Shown: positions 42,505 to 53,024 of the stretch, piece by piece
Position numbering within the stretch: the stretch's first letter is position 1
Layout: the number at the start of each line of letters is the position of its first letter
Origin: Globisporangium splendens
Lineage: Eukaryota > Oomycota > Peronosporomycetes > Pythiales > Pythiaceae
Assembly: GCA_006386115.1 (NCBI GenBank)
Contig: VFIW01000053.1
Coordinates: forward strand, 124,001-188,000
DNA: 64,000 bases
Reading direction: 5' to 3'
Notes under the pieces: generated by a model
The model's database searches: none
What the model was told of the DNA's origin: nothing
What the model saw: only the letters and a program-made list of their open reading frames with translations
Program-made: the position numbers and the translations under genes

Positions 42505-43453
42505 ATTGTGAATGTCGAGGAACTCAAATGAGTAGAGAAACTTGTGTCTCCTCAGACCCTCATGAGAGCAGTTCACATCGAGGTCCTGGGGGCTGTGTCG
42601 ACACAGGAGAGGCTCTGAGCTCTACTGGGTTCCCAGGTCTCTTGTGCAGAGCTTCCAGAAGCTACAATGGAGCTGTCTGTTGCAGGGAAACGTGTCTAAG
42701 CGAGTTGGACCTGAGACTATCCCATAGTGCCTCCTACCAAGTCCCCATGATGTGTCCATCTCAGTTAACAGGAAAATAGTGCTCGGTGCCGCCAGATACC
42801 ATTTTCGTCCACACGAAGATCGCAATCCTGAACAGAGGATCTGATCCTTTATCCGGATGGGTACTCTCATCGAAGGAGTTGGAATAGTACCCCCTCCCAA
42901 CTTTCAAAACCGACCTGAATGTATAATGTGGGCTACATTGCAGCATATGCCATAAATGGGGAAGCATTCTCTGATCTGTGGACTTTTGACGCCAAAGAGA
43001 GTTCCTTTTCTTTTTGGGATGGACGATGATGGAATCGAGAGAAGCTTGGAGATGATGGCGGGATAGAAGACGACGGTTCTACAGCACTCCATTTACACGG
43101 CGACTATTCACCAAATTCCCACAATGAAGCACAGTGCTCTCTGATAACTCTGCATTGGCACCCACAAAAGCGCGGTGCCCATGGATATTTAGCTGCTGAC
43201 CTCTCCGACTGATCCAAGAGACATGCCGAAAATTTCAGTCCGCGTTGGACAGGCAGCACGAATCCAACGCATCAGTGCAACTCTAATTAACACATAACCT
43301 CTTCGATTTGATACTATCAATTGTACGAACGCTGTTTGAAGTATTGTAATAATACATACCCTTTAAACCGCATTGCATTTGCTCCAAAATCACAGATGGG
43401 TTTTCTGGGGAAGAAGACTAGCGCGCTCGAATCCGCCCATCAAAATAGCTCAA
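42505..43453. other. Intergenic, no gene seen
   Basis: Short frames without motifs; ends at the tiny LINE insertion. Confidence 0.45.
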
Positions 43454-43467
43454 GGCGACCGTTATTT
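43454..43467 (+). repeat. Target-site duplication, left copy (mini LINE insert)
   Basis: GGCGACCGTTATTT, identical to 43505-43518. Confidence 0.85.
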
Positions 43468-43504
43468 ATCTTTATCTTTATAAGGTGAGGTATATTTAGG
43501 TTTT
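43468..43504 (-). mobile_element. Extremely truncated LINE insertion, 37 bp
   Basis: On the minus strand this is the 3' end of the same LINE as at 6070-8158: AACCTAAATATACCTCACCT followed by TATAAAGATAAAGAT, with one mismatch. It is flanked by a perfect 14-bp duplication, so it is a separate retrotransposition event that stopped after about 35 nt of reverse transcription. Confidence 0.85.
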
Positions 43505-43518
43505 GGCGACCGTTATTT
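43505..43518 (+). repeat. Target-site duplication, right copy (mini LINE insert)
   Basis: GGCGACCGTTATTT, second copy. Confidence 0.85.
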
Positions 43519-43587
43519 GAGAACTCGCGCCGAAGCGATCACATCGCCACCAAGAACAAGACTCTCTCTCTCTCTCTATCCATAAGC

Positions 43588-44553
43588 ATGGGCTGCTGCG
43601 CGCGCTGGATGAGCGCGCTGATCCTCATCGCGATCAACTGCGTGCTGCTGGCAGGCGGCGTGCTCGTGCTCTACGTGGCGCTCGCGGTGCGCACGACGGC
43701 GTGGATCGACATCGTGCGCTCGTACTACTCGTCGACAGGTACGATCCTGACGGTGGTCGAGGCCGTGGGCATCACGGTCATCTCGCTGGCCGTGCTCGGC
43801 TCCATCGCCGCGCTCTGCCGCTGGCGTCTCGGGCTGCTCATCTACTCGTGGCTCGTGTTCCTGCTGCTGCTCGTGTTCGCGGCCGTGACGGTGGCGGCGT
43901 TCATCCTGAGAGGCAAGGCTACGGACTGGGAAGACAAGGAGTACCCTGCCAACGACGACGAGGTGTCAGTGAAGGAGGAGTTCGATCAGATCTATTGCGC
44001 GGCGCAGGGCGAGTACATTTGCAACTCGATGACGGTCTCGGATGCGATCGCGATGTTCGCGCCGAGTTTGAACGTGTCGCTGCTGCAGAGTCTCGGCAGC
44101 GTCCAGGGCGTCGGCACGCTCTGTGACACGTACTTGAGCAGCATCTCCGAGCTGAAGTCTGTGTGCGACGGATGCGCCGTCGCGAGCAAGTTCAAGAACC
44201 TCAGCTCGGTCTTCGACTGGGCGAACGACCAGTGCCCGCGCACGCAAGACACGCTACTGTGGTGCGGCACTCTGCTCTCCACGGGCTCGGCGTCGGGGAT
44301 CACGGTCGGCACCGCGCCGTACACGCAGTGCCGCGACGAGTTTCTGGATCTCGTCGAACGCACGGCACTGTATATGGGTCTCGGAAGCATCTTTGTGTGT
44401 GTCGGCGCGCTCTGCGTGATCGTGTTCTCGTGCTACTTGAGACGCCGTCGCGGCCGCGGCCACAGCTCGTCCGACGAGTACAACCACAATCAGGGCGAGC
44501 ACGATTTGTACACGCCCACAGCGACGTTCTCTCGTCCACCCATTTACAAGTAA
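43588..44553 (+). CDS. Tetraspanin-like four-TM membrane protein, paralog 2
   Basis: 321 residues. Three helices at the N-terminus (about 8-32, 50-75, 80-107), a Cys-rich loop (about 108-258) and a fourth helix (about 260-283), then RRRRGRG and a His/Asn-rich cytosolic tail ending in PPIYK. The loop keeps eight cysteines at positions equivalent to paralog 1, including VCDGC, CPRTQD and QCRDEF, and the phrase DWANDQCPRT is nearly shared (TWANDKCPRT in paralog 1). Like paralog 1 it lacks CCG. A (TC)n tract lies 10-30 nt before the start. The gene is convergent with subtilisin copy 9, 204 bp away. Confidence 0.75.
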   Translation: MGCCARWMSALILIAINCVLLAGGVLVLYVALAVRTTAWIDIVRSYYSSTGTILTVVEAVGITVISLAVLGSIAALCRWRLGLLIYSWLVFLLLLVFAAVTVAAFILRGKATDWEDKEYPANDDEVSVKEEFDQIYCAAQGEYICNSMTVSDAIAMFAPSLNVSLLQSLGSVQGVGTLCDTYLSSISELKSVCDGCAVASKFKNLSSVFDWANDQCPRTQDTLLWCGTLLSTGSASGITVGTAPYTQCRDEFLDLVERTALYMGLGSIFVCVGALCVIVFSCYLRRRRGRGHSSSDEYNHNQGEHDLYTPTATFSRPPIYK

Positions 44554-44757
44554 ACAAACAAACAGAAATGTGCCATGATGAGCCCAGATCCTGTACAATA
44601 TCTATTATTCCTAGGTCTTTCAACGCATTGGACTCACTCAAAGGTCATCAGTTGAAGCGAACAAAGTTATTGGCAAAAGAAGTTTGTGTTGATATATTAT
44701 GGATGACTGTGGAAGCAGTATGATTTTGTCAAGACCAAAGCGCATCACCTAAGGTGC

Positions 44758-46185
44758 TTATGGAGCTGGGCGGAAACCTTCGTACGCGTTGAACACGTTC
44801 AAGCGGCCGTGGCCGAACTGGTTGTTTGGCCAGGCCTGGTCGGACGTGGCGCCACAAGTGTAGTTGGTTGGCGCCAAACCCTTCTGGTCCGTCGTGGTGT
44901 ACAGCGCGACCTTGACTTCGTCGATCGTGAAGTCTGGTTGCGCCGCCAAGAGCAAGGCGACGGCGCCAGTGACGTGCGGAGCAGCCATACTGGTGCCCGA
45001 GATTGTCATGTACGCGTTGTCGGTTTCGTTGGAAAGCGAGCGCACGAGTTGGCCTGGCGCCGAGATATCTGGTTTGCGGCGGTTCGTGTTCACGGTTGGT
45101 CCCTTGCCACTGAACGCAGACAGAGCATCCGTGCTGGTGGTCGAGCCAACACCGATGACGTTAGGGTAGTCACCTGGCGAGCCAGCTGTGGCACAGCCCT
45201 TGCGGCCACTGTTACCTTGAGAGAACACTGGCACGATACCAGCCTTCACCCAGGCGTCAACGGCGCCCTTGAACCAGGTACGACCACCAGACCCACCCCA
45301 ACTGTTGTTGATGACACGAGGAGCCTTGCTGCAGTCTGGGTTGGCGCCTTGGGTGTCCGTTGGGCACAGCATGAACTGAGCGCACTCAGTCAAATCCTCT
45401 TCCGAGCATCCGACTTCTGGACCCTCATCACCCTCGTACCAGCGGCAGCCCTTGCAGGCAATCCACTGTGCGCCTGGAGCCACACCGACACCCTTGGAAC
45501 CAGCGATGGTACCCATCGTGTGCGATCCGTGACCGTCAATATCGTACGGTTCAGCAGAGTGGAGTTCTGGATCGTACCAGCCGTTCTTGCCGACGAAGTT
45601 GCGCTTCAACGCCTCGTGGGACGCACGCACACCAGTGTCAATGTTGGCAACGATCACACCTTGACCGATGTTACCATCAGCCCAGACCTTGTTCGCACCG
45701 ATGCGTTGGATGCCCCATTCCTGGCCGACCAACTCGTTAGTCGCATCACTGACGACTTCAGGCTTCTCAATCTTGATGAGTTCTTGTTCACGGATGGTAC
45801 CAACCGAGCTCAAACCAGCCAACTTCGTGACCAACTCGAAAGAAGCAGAGTTGACCGTGATCTGGTTCGAGATCCAGAAGTTCTTGAAACCACCGTGGAG
45901 ACCAGAGCTCTCCTGGCTCAACACCTTCTCCACTTCGGCCGAGGCGATCTTGCTTTGTGCCTGAAGCTTGTCCTTGATAGCTTCGATCTTGGCGGTACGC
46001 GACGAGAAGGCAGCTTCCTGGATGCTCTCAAGAGTGGACTCGGTGGTCTGCGCGAGCTCGATGACCAAGTCGACGGTGCCGTCCTTGCGAAGGGCACGGT
46101 GGACGCCTGGGTGCACGGTTGGGAGCGCCGAGGCGGTGCTGGCGACGGCGATGGCAGCGAGGAAAGTAGCGAAGCGGACGTTCAT
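44758..46185 (-). CDS. Secreted subtilisin-like protease (S8), copy 9
   Basis: 475 residues: signal peptide 1-20 (ASTASA), propeptide, Asp183 (ANIDTGVR), His219 (GHGSHTMG), Asn325 (SQGNSG) and Ser399 (SGTSMAAPH). From about 70 bp upstream of the ATG to about codon 133 its DNA is almost identical to copies 10 and 11, whereas the catalytic middle differs (for example LHSAEPYDIDGHG), and the 3' end again matches copies 10 and 11. This patchwork points to gene conversion within the trio. The whole ORF begins with this ATG, which starts the signal peptide. Confidence 0.94.
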   Translation of the reverse strand: MNVRFATFLAAIAVASTASALPTVHPGVHRALRKDGTVDLVIELAQTTESTLESIQEAAFSSRTAKIEAIKDKLQAQSKIASAEVEKVLSQESSGLHGGFKNFWISNQITVNSASFELVTKLAGLSSVGTIREQELIKIEKPEVVSDATNELVGQEWGIQRIGANKVWADGNIGQGVIVANIDTGVRASHEALKRNFVGKNGWYDPELHSAEPYDIDGHGSHTMGTIAGSKGVGVAPGAQWIACKGCRWYEGDEGPEVGCSEEDLTECAQFMLCPTDTQGANPDCSKAPRVINNSWGGSGGRTWFKGAVDAWVKAGIVPVFSQGNSGRKGCATAGSPGDYPNVIGVGSTTSTDALSAFSGKGPTVNTNRRKPDISAPGQLVRSLSNETDNAYMTISGTSMAAPHVTGAVALLLAAQPDFTIDEVKVALYTTTDQKGLAPTNYTCGATSDQAWPNNQFGHGRLNVFNAYEGFRPAP

Positions 46186-46215
46186 CTTGGTGTTGTGTCA
46201 CTTGCGTGTTGGAGG

Positions 46216-46224
46216 GCAAAATGA
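46216..46224 (-). promoter_or_regulatory. Core promoter element of subtilisin copy 9
   Basis: CACAAC-TCATTTTGC on the minus strand, about 39 nt before the ATG; identical context in copies 10 and 11. Confidence 0.55.
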
Positions 46225-47635
46225 GTTGTGAGAAGGAAGAAGAGAGGACGAATGCAAGCAAGACGCAAGGTGTGTTCGTGACCTCGTGGCGGGCGGGCAC
46301 TGTGACTCGCAGTCGGTGAGCATTGGACCCCTTCCTTCCTGGACCAGATGGCGGATTCACGCCGTCCAGAGACGCGACCGTGCACACGAGGGCAATTAAA
46401 AGTCCGTACTTTCTCGCACATAAAACCAGGATCCCTTCGTTCGCAGTCTGATACCACAGTGGGATCCATTAGCTCGCCATCTTCTAATCTAAGATACCGA
46501 CTCGTCTTTCCCCAATCTTTGTGTCGCAAACGTCACACTCATACCCAGGTTTCCGAATTTCAACTCACAATCTAGGGGACTGTGTACCGTGCTCGCGTTA
46601 GGTTGCCGATGCCACAAGCATAATGGAGATCTTTCGTTTGGTGCAATGATACACGATCGTGCGTCTCTACTTGCTTCGTGCTCAAGTGGAGTGACCAAGT
46701 CGGCAACTTGAAACTTCCAAGCTGTCAGAGTCCCATTCTGCGGTTTTTTCATCGTAAGAAGGCTGCCAGCCAAAGTGGCTCAGCTCAAACGTGGCATGCA
46801 ACGAAGAAATCAGGGATGAGCTGAGTATGCCCAGGTTCAAATTCGAGAAACGACTCCAGCTTTCTCAAACAACATATCCTTGATGCCACAGAGAGGCGCA
46901 AGAAGACAGAGGGAGCAATCTTTATGGCTGGAACAAACATTTGTTTACCCAATTTGCTCGTCAGAAGAACGTAATGACGCTTTGACCTGCGAGAGTGCTG
47001 GTGAGACCTTCGCATCACAAGTCGTACAGAAACGGGTCATTAATCAGATGAGGTAACATCGTCTCCAACCATATGATTTCAAATCACGAACACAGATCAT
47101 CCTAGAAACGAGACATACTCGCAAACATCCGAAATGCGGATACATGTCGAATGCGTATTTACTGTGGTGTTGAGTGTGCGGATTGTATTTGAAACGCATT
47201 TCAGAGCGCGATGAATTTTGCGTACTTCAGACTGAATGCGTATGCAATGCATTGTGGATGTCCTTGTGAGTGTCTGCAAGTTCTGTGCACTCGATTGAAT
47301 GAGTGGAGAGGGAGGGGCTGTCTGCACATGAATTCGTGGTGTTTGCGCAGCTGGTCGCGCTCGCGTTCATCGCAGCGGCAGCGTGTGCTTCTAGAATGCT
47401 GCAGCGACAAAGTGGCGGTCAAGGAAAGTCTGGCTCAGGCTGCTGAGCAGGCGGAATACCCTAGCACACATGTGCCTCAGGTGCCTTCGAGTGATACAAA
47501 ATGTACATCAATGATGCCTTCCTAAAAGAAGGATTAAATGTCAACATTCATCTGCATTATACTTACTTGTCCACTCCACGCTAGTAGTCCAGCGATTGAG
47601 TCATTGTCTTCTCCACTCGCACTGAATGGAACGAT
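46225..47635. other. Intergenic between copies 9 and 10
   Basis: No gene seen. About 47037-47140 is a diverged copy of 50339-50425. Confidence 0.45.
47037..47140 (+). repeat. Diverged intergenic repeat, copy 1
   Basis: Aligns with 50339-50425: both contain CATTAATCAGATG, then a TCGTCT-CAACCAT block and TCGCA-ACATCCG. About three quarters of the first 50 bases agree. Confidence 0.55.
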
Positions 47636-49063
47636 TTATGGAGCTGGACGGAAACCTTCGTACGCGTTGAACACGTTCAAACGGCCGTGGCCGAACTGGT
47701 TGTTTGGCCAGGCCTGGTCGGACGTGGCGCCACAAGTGTAGTTGGTTGGCGCCAAGCCCTTCTGGTCCGTCGTGGTGTACAGCGCGACCTTGACTTCGTC
47801 GATCGCGAGGTCTGGTTGCGCCGCCAAGAGCAAGGCGACGGCGCCAGTGACGTGCGGAGCAGCCATACTGGTGCCCGAGATAGTGCGGTAAATGCTGTCC
47901 GTGGAGTTCCAAACCGAGCGCACGAGTTGGCCTGGCGCCGAGATATCTGGTTTGCGGCGGTTCGTGTTCACGGTTGGTCCCTTGCTGCTGTAGTCAGAGA
48001 GGGAGTCAGTGCTAGTCGTGGAGCCGACACCGATGACGTTAGGGTAGTCACCAGGAGAACCAGCCGTACGGCAACCATCGCGACCGCTGTTGCCTTGCGA
48101 GAAGACTGGCACGATGCCAGCCTTCACCCAAGCGTCAACTGCTCCCTTAAAGTATGGACGACCACCAGCACCACCCCAACTGTTGTTGATGACACGAGGA
48201 GCCTTGCTGCAGTCTGGGTTGGCACCCTTCGTATCAGTTGGGCACAGCATGAATTGAGCGCACGCTGTCAAGTCTTCTTCAGCACAGCCAACCTTTGGAC
48301 CCTCTTCGGTGTCGTACCAACGGCAGCCCTTGCAAGCCAACCACGTGGCACCCGGAGCCACACCGACACCGTGCGAGCCAGCAATAGTTCCCATCGTGTG
48401 GGATCCGTGGCCCTGAATATCGTACGGCTCAGCAGATTCGAGCTCTGGATCATACCAGCCGTTCTTGCCGATAAAGTTGCGCTTCAGAGCTTCGTGAGTG
48501 AAACGAACTCCAGTGTCAATGTTGGCAACGATGACTCCTTGACCGATATTACCATCAGCCCAGACCTTGTTCGCACCAATGCGTTGGATGCCCCACTCCT
48601 GACCAACGAGTTCGTTAGTCGCGTCACCGGCTGCCTGAGGTTCTCCAATGTAGATCATCTCTTGTTCGCGGATGGTACCAACCGAGCTCAAACCAGCCAA
48701 CTTCGTGACCAACTCGAAAGAAGCAGAGTTGACCGTGATCTGGTTCGAGATCCAGAAGTTCTTGAAACCACCGTGGAGACCAGAGCTCTCCTGGCTCAAC
48801 ACCTTCTCCACTTCGGCCGAGGCGATCTTGCTTTGTGCCTGAAGCTTGTCCTTGATAGCTTCGATCTTGGCGGTACGCGACGAGAAGGCAGCTTCCTGGA
48901 TGCTCTCAAGAGTGGACTCGGTGGTCTGCGCGAGCTCGATGACCAAGTCGACGGTGCCGTCCTTGCGAAGGGCACGGTGGACGCCTGGGTGCACGGTTGG
49001 GAGCGCCGAGGCGGTGCTGGCGACGGCGATGGCAGCGAGGAAAGTAGCGAAGCGGACGTTCAT
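47636..49063 (-). CDS. Secreted subtilisin-like protease (S8), copy 10
   Basis: 475 residues with signal peptide 1-20, propeptide, Asp183, His219, Asn325 and Ser399. It is nearly identical to copy 11, which lies in opposite orientation: I see only a few replacements, such as IGEPQAAG for IEEPQAVG and SHGVGV for SKGVGV. With copy 9 it shares the promoter-proximal 470 bp. All catalytic and structural residues are intact, so it should be active. The intergenic region towards copy 11 is the centre of the mirror-symmetric block. Confidence 0.94.
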   Translation of the reverse strand: MNVRFATFLAAIAVASTASALPTVHPGVHRALRKDGTVDLVIELAQTTESTLESIQEAAFSSRTAKIEAIKDKLQAQSKIASAEVEKVLSQESSGLHGGFKNFWISNQITVNSASFELVTKLAGLSSVGTIREQEMIYIGEPQAAGDATNELVGQEWGIQRIGANKVWADGNIGQGVIVANIDTGVRFTHEALKRNFIGKNGWYDPELESAEPYDIQGHGSHTMGTIAGSHGVGVAPGATWLACKGCRWYDTEEGPKVGCAEEDLTACAQFMLCPTDTKGANPDCSKAPRVINNSWGGAGGRPYFKGAVDAWVKAGIVPVFSQGNSGRDGCRTAGSPGDYPNVIGVGSTTSTDSLSDYSSKGPTVNTNRRKPDISAPGQLVRSVWNSTDSIYRTISGTSMAAPHVTGAVALLLAAQPDLAIDEVKVALYTTTDQKGLAPTNYTCGATSDQAWPNNQFGHGRLNVFNAYEGFRPAP

Positions 49064-49093
49064 CTTGGTGTTGTGTCACTTGCGTGTTGGAGG

Positions 49094-49102
49094 GCAAAAT
49101 GA
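49094..49102 (-). promoter_or_regulatory. Core promoter element of subtilisin copy 10
   Basis: TCATTTTGC after CACAAC on the minus strand, 39 nt upstream of the ATG. Confidence 0.55.
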
Positions 49103-51406
49103 GTTGTGAGAAGGAAGAAGAGAGGACGAATGCGATGCTCTGATCTGGGCTTCGTTTGTGCAGGTGGGATGCCACAATTCGGCATATGGTGGGGATGTAA
49201 TCCGGTGACTCTCCCTTGAGCACGTCAGTGGTGCCGCCAAGAGAAGGGAGGTGTGCAGACGAAGGCAGCGAGTCATGATTTGAGTTGCACAAACAGGAAC
49301 TCGTTTCTCAACAATTATTGAGTGCAAATGGCCCCAGTTTTGGCAAAAGCCTTTTGTCAAAAGTAAATAACTTATTTATTTGTTGACGCAGTTTCCACCA
49401 GCCATCCGTGCTCAGTGCTCGCGATGCAGCAGCGCTTGCAACCTAAAGATGCCGATAGCTTTAGGTTGCAAGCTTGTCAGCTCACATTCACGACCTATCG
49501 CGCATTGGTGTTTCAGATGATTGCAGTTCTGAAACCTCACTATGACTTGGAGTTCACTTCGACTCGAAGTGCTGTTGAAGTAGACACAGACCGTCGATGA
49601 CATCGTGATGTGCAAGTACAGTAGCACTTGAAGAGGGACAAGTTTTGGCTAATATCACGGTCGATAAATTTGATTCGTATTTGCTTAGTGCAAAGGCGCC
49701 GCGCAAAATCAGAGACTGAAGCCTGACAGACAAAATTGCAGCCTGCCAATTGCAGGTGAGGGACTTTTGCTGACGTAGATGCAGCTGAGCAAAAAATGGA
49801 GAGTGTGCTGTAGTTGGTACGCAACATAGAATGTTTGCACTTGTATTTATGCAGTTTTACAGCCAATCGTGCCCAATGCAGAACCCAAATTGTGACAACT
49901 TGGGTCAGGAGTGCTGCACGCGGAGTGGAGTACAGACAGAGTTGCGGTCGGTGGGCACTGAGTGCGGTTTCCATCTTTGTAAAAGGCTTCGCTCCCTTCA
50001 TTCGCTCCACAAGCAAAAAGTTGTTTTCTAGGATGCATGTTGTTTTAATTGGGTTTATTGCACACAATCCAGTTATTTATGAGAGACTCAACTGGCTCGT
50101 TTCGAACACAACCCGGTTATTCATTTTAAAGGCTCATAGGGTTAACCCCTCTGTTGAACCCCTCCAGTAACCAGATTTTTTAAACTCGAACCGGAAAGGG
50201 TTTAAAAACAGTTAATTAGCAAGTTGCTTTGGCACACGATCCTCTTTCTCAATAAAAAGCGAATATTACACCCTAATTGGTCATAAGTTTGATTGCTCTA
50301 TTTATGCACCACCCCATCACGACCACTACGAAGAGAGGGCATTAATCAGATGGAGTCAACTTCGTCTGCAACCATGTGGTTTCTGATCGTGAGGAACCTG
50401 TTCGCATACATCCGCATTTCGGAATTTAGGGTATGCGGGTATAAAGGTTGCATGCGTAGTTCTTTTAGCCACGAAAGTTTGGCTTCTCTGTCGCACGATG
50501 AAAGACAACGCGGATAAAACATGTAATACTCGCAGAAGGCGAGATCTTCAGGTACTAATTGCCGATTTGCCAGATTAGACATCCATCTGATCATACACCC
50601 TTCGTTCGGCTCTGGCGTCACAACGCAATTCATACTTTTGCATCGAAACTCGAACTTGTTGCATGTCAATGCTCGTTTGATTGGGGCGATCCTGTTCTCA
50701 AGATGGGACTTCTTCCGCAAATGTTTGCTGACATCAGTTGCACCACAAAGACACCGCTGCTCTGAGCACCGATTGACAGTGTTTTCCTGTACCTCCTGCG
50801 TGCATTCCACTGAGTGAAGCTGTCCTCTGCTTTCATAGAGTTTACGGTGCAGTGGTGTGTTCGTTTAATAATTGCTATGTGGGAGTAGATTGAATTCTGA
50901 ACCACAGTTTCAGGAACAGGAAATGCTACCGGCTGGCACGGTGCGAAGCTGCAGTCCTTGATTGGTTTCTGTAATAATCAACATTGCTCAAGGATTACAG
51001 CGAACATTATTAAAATAATGTTCCCTGGTTTTAGCAGAGCATGGAGTCAGCAAAGAACTGACGCACATATTCACTCACTGTCAACTCGCACTCTGCACAC
51101 AGTTCAATCGAAGGGTGAGACCCGCAATGTATCACAAGGGTCGCATCTCTCGCACACTTCCCATCAATGGCGATTTGCTGTACTGTAACCGGGAAACCTG
51201 ACAAGGGACAGCATTCTGGGTGCGAGGAAGATGGATTGAGGTCACACTTGTCCTTTTTCTCCGTGACCGCTGGATACGTGTGCGACTGTTTGTTCATCCG
51301 ATTTGCATGCTTGACTGTGCTTCTTCTCTCGATCTCGGCACCTTCATTCTAAAATTGCTATCGGCTGACACTTGATTCGGACTTGAGACTGCTATTCACT
51401 CACAAC
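49103..51406. other. Divergent intergenic region between copies 10 and 11
   Basis: About 2.3 kb, no gene seen; AT-rich 50030-50300 with the palindrome GGGTTAACCC. Contains the second copy of the diverged repeat. Confidence 0.45.
50339..50425 (+). repeat. Diverged intergenic repeat, copy 2
   Basis: Partner of 47037-47140 in the same orientation. Its inner CCGCATTTCGG (50412-50422) is the exact reverse complement of CCGAAATGCGG at 47129-47139. Confidence 0.55.
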
Positions 51407-51415
51407 TCATTTTGC
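51407..51415 (+). promoter_or_regulatory. Core promoter element of subtilisin copy 11
   Basis: CACAAC-TCATTTTGC, 39 nt before the ATG. Confidence 0.55.
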
Positions 51416-51445
51416 CCTCCAACACGCAAGTGACACAACACCAAG

Positions 51446-52873
51446 ATGAACGTCCGCTTCGCTACTTTCCTCGCTGCCATCGCCGTCGCCAGCACCGCCT
51501 CGGCGCTCCCAACCGTGCACCCAGGCGTCCACCGTGCCCTTCGCAAGGACGGCACCGTCGACTTGGTCATCGAGCTCGCACAGACCACCGAGTCCACTCT
51601 TGAGAGCATCCAGGAAGCTGCCTTCTCGTCGCGTACCGCCAAGATCGAAGCTATCAAGGACAAGCTTCAGGCACAAAGCAAGATCGCCTCGGCCGAAGTG
51701 GAGAAGGTGTTGAGCCAGGAGAGCTCTGGTCTCCACGGTGGTTTCAAGAACTTCTGGATCTCGAACCAGATCACGGTCAACTCTGCTTCTTTCGAGTTGG
51801 TCACGAAGCTGGCTGGTTTGAGCTCGGTTGGTACCATCCGTGAACAAGAAATGATCTACATTGAAGAACCTCAGGCAGTCGGTGATGCGACTAACGAACT
51901 CGTTGGTCAGGAGTGGGGTATCCAACGCATTGGTGCGAACAAGGTCTGGGCTGATGGTAACATCGGTCAAGGTGTGATTGTTGCCAACATTGACACTGGA
52001 GTTCGTTTCACTCACGAAGCTCTGAAGCGCAACTTTATCGGCAAGAACGGCTGGTACGATCCAGAGCTCGAATCTGCTGAGCCGTACGATATCCAGGGCC
52101 ACGGATCCCACACGATGGGAACTATTGCTGGTTCCAAGGGTGTCGGTGTGGCTCCAGGTGCCACGTGGTTGGCTTGCAAGGGCTGCCGTTGGTACGACAC
52201 CGAAGAGGGTCCAAAGGTTGGCTGTGCTGAAGAAGACTTGACAGCGTGCGCTCAATTCATGCTGTGCCCAACTGATACGAAGGGTGCCAACCCAGACTGC
52301 AGCAAGGCTCCTCGTGTCATCAACAACAGTTGGGGTGGTGCTGGTGGTCGTCCATACTTTAAGGGAGCAGTTGACGCTTGGGTGAAGGCTGGCATCGTGC
52401 CAGTCTTCTCGCAAGGCAACAGCGGTCGCGATGGTTGCCGTACGGCTGGTTCTCCTGGTGACTACCCTAACGTCATCGGTGTCGGCTCCACGACTAGCAC
52501 TGACTCCCTCTCTGACTACAGCAGCAAGGGACCAACCGTGAACACGAACCGCCGCAAACCAGATATCTCGGCGCCAGGCCAACTCGTGCGCTCGGTTTGG
52601 AACTCCACGGACAGCATTTACCGCACTATCTCGGGCACCAGTATGGCTGCTCCGCACGTCACTGGCGCCGTCGCCTTGCTCTTGGCGGCGCAACCAGACC
52701 TCGCGATCGACGAAGTCAAGGTCGCGCTGTACACCACGACGGACCAGAAGGGCTTGGCGCCAACCAACTACACTTGTGGCGCCACGTCCGACCAGGCCTG
52801 GCCAAACAACCAGTTCGGCCACGGCCGTTTGAACGTGTTCAACGCGTACGAAGGTTTCCGTCCAGCTCCATAA
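51446..52873 (+). CDS. Secreted subtilisin-like protease (S8), copy 11
   Basis: 475 residues, signal peptide 1-20, propeptide, Asp183 (ANIDTGVRFTHE), His219, Asn325 (SQGNSGRDG) and Ser399. Almost the same protein as copy 10 but on the opposite strand. Only about 45 bp upstream of the ATG is shared with copies 9 and 10; beyond that the flank is unique, so the duplication or conversion tract ended just above the core promoter. Convergent with tetraspanin-like paralog 3, 151 bp between stop codons, the mirror image of paralog 2 and copy 9. Confidence 0.94.
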   Translation: MNVRFATFLAAIAVASTASALPTVHPGVHRALRKDGTVDLVIELAQTTESTLESIQEAAFSSRTAKIEAIKDKLQAQSKIASAEVEKVLSQESSGLHGGFKNFWISNQITVNSASFELVTKLAGLSSVGTIREQEMIYIEEPQAVGDATNELVGQEWGIQRIGANKVWADGNIGQGVIVANIDTGVRFTHEALKRNFIGKNGWYDPELESAEPYDIQGHGSHTMGTIAGSKGVGVAPGATWLACKGCRWYDTEEGPKVGCAEEDLTACAQFMLCPTDTKGANPDCSKAPRVINNSWGGAGGRPYFKGAVDAWVKAGIVPVFSQGNSGRDGCRTAGSPGDYPNVIGVGSTTSTDSLSDYSSKGPTVNTNRRKPDISAPGQLVRSVWNSTDSIYRTISGTSMAAPHVTGAVALLLAAQPDLAIDEVKVALYTTTDQKGLAPTNYTCGATSDQAWPNNQFGHGRLNVFNAYEGFRPAP

Positions 52874-53024
52874 ATCGTTCGACGTCGACAGGGAAGCAGT
52901 AAGAAAATGGCTCGGATCGCTTGGTCGACGTGTAGTGCACTTCTTCATAGTTGTATGGATGAATAAATAGCTATATCGATGCGTACTTGCTTTCAACAAA
53001 ACCGCTCTTTGTTTCATGTTGGTG

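Noticed and set aside
44809..46224. 471-codon plus-strand frame opposite copy 9, and the same opposite copy 10.
   Set aside because: Antisense shadow of an intact protease whose catalytic motifs are clear on the minus strand.
50139..50148. Palindrome GGGTTAACCC in an AT-rich stretch, considered as an origin or telomere-like repeat.
   Set aside because: Single short palindrome with no repeat array around it.
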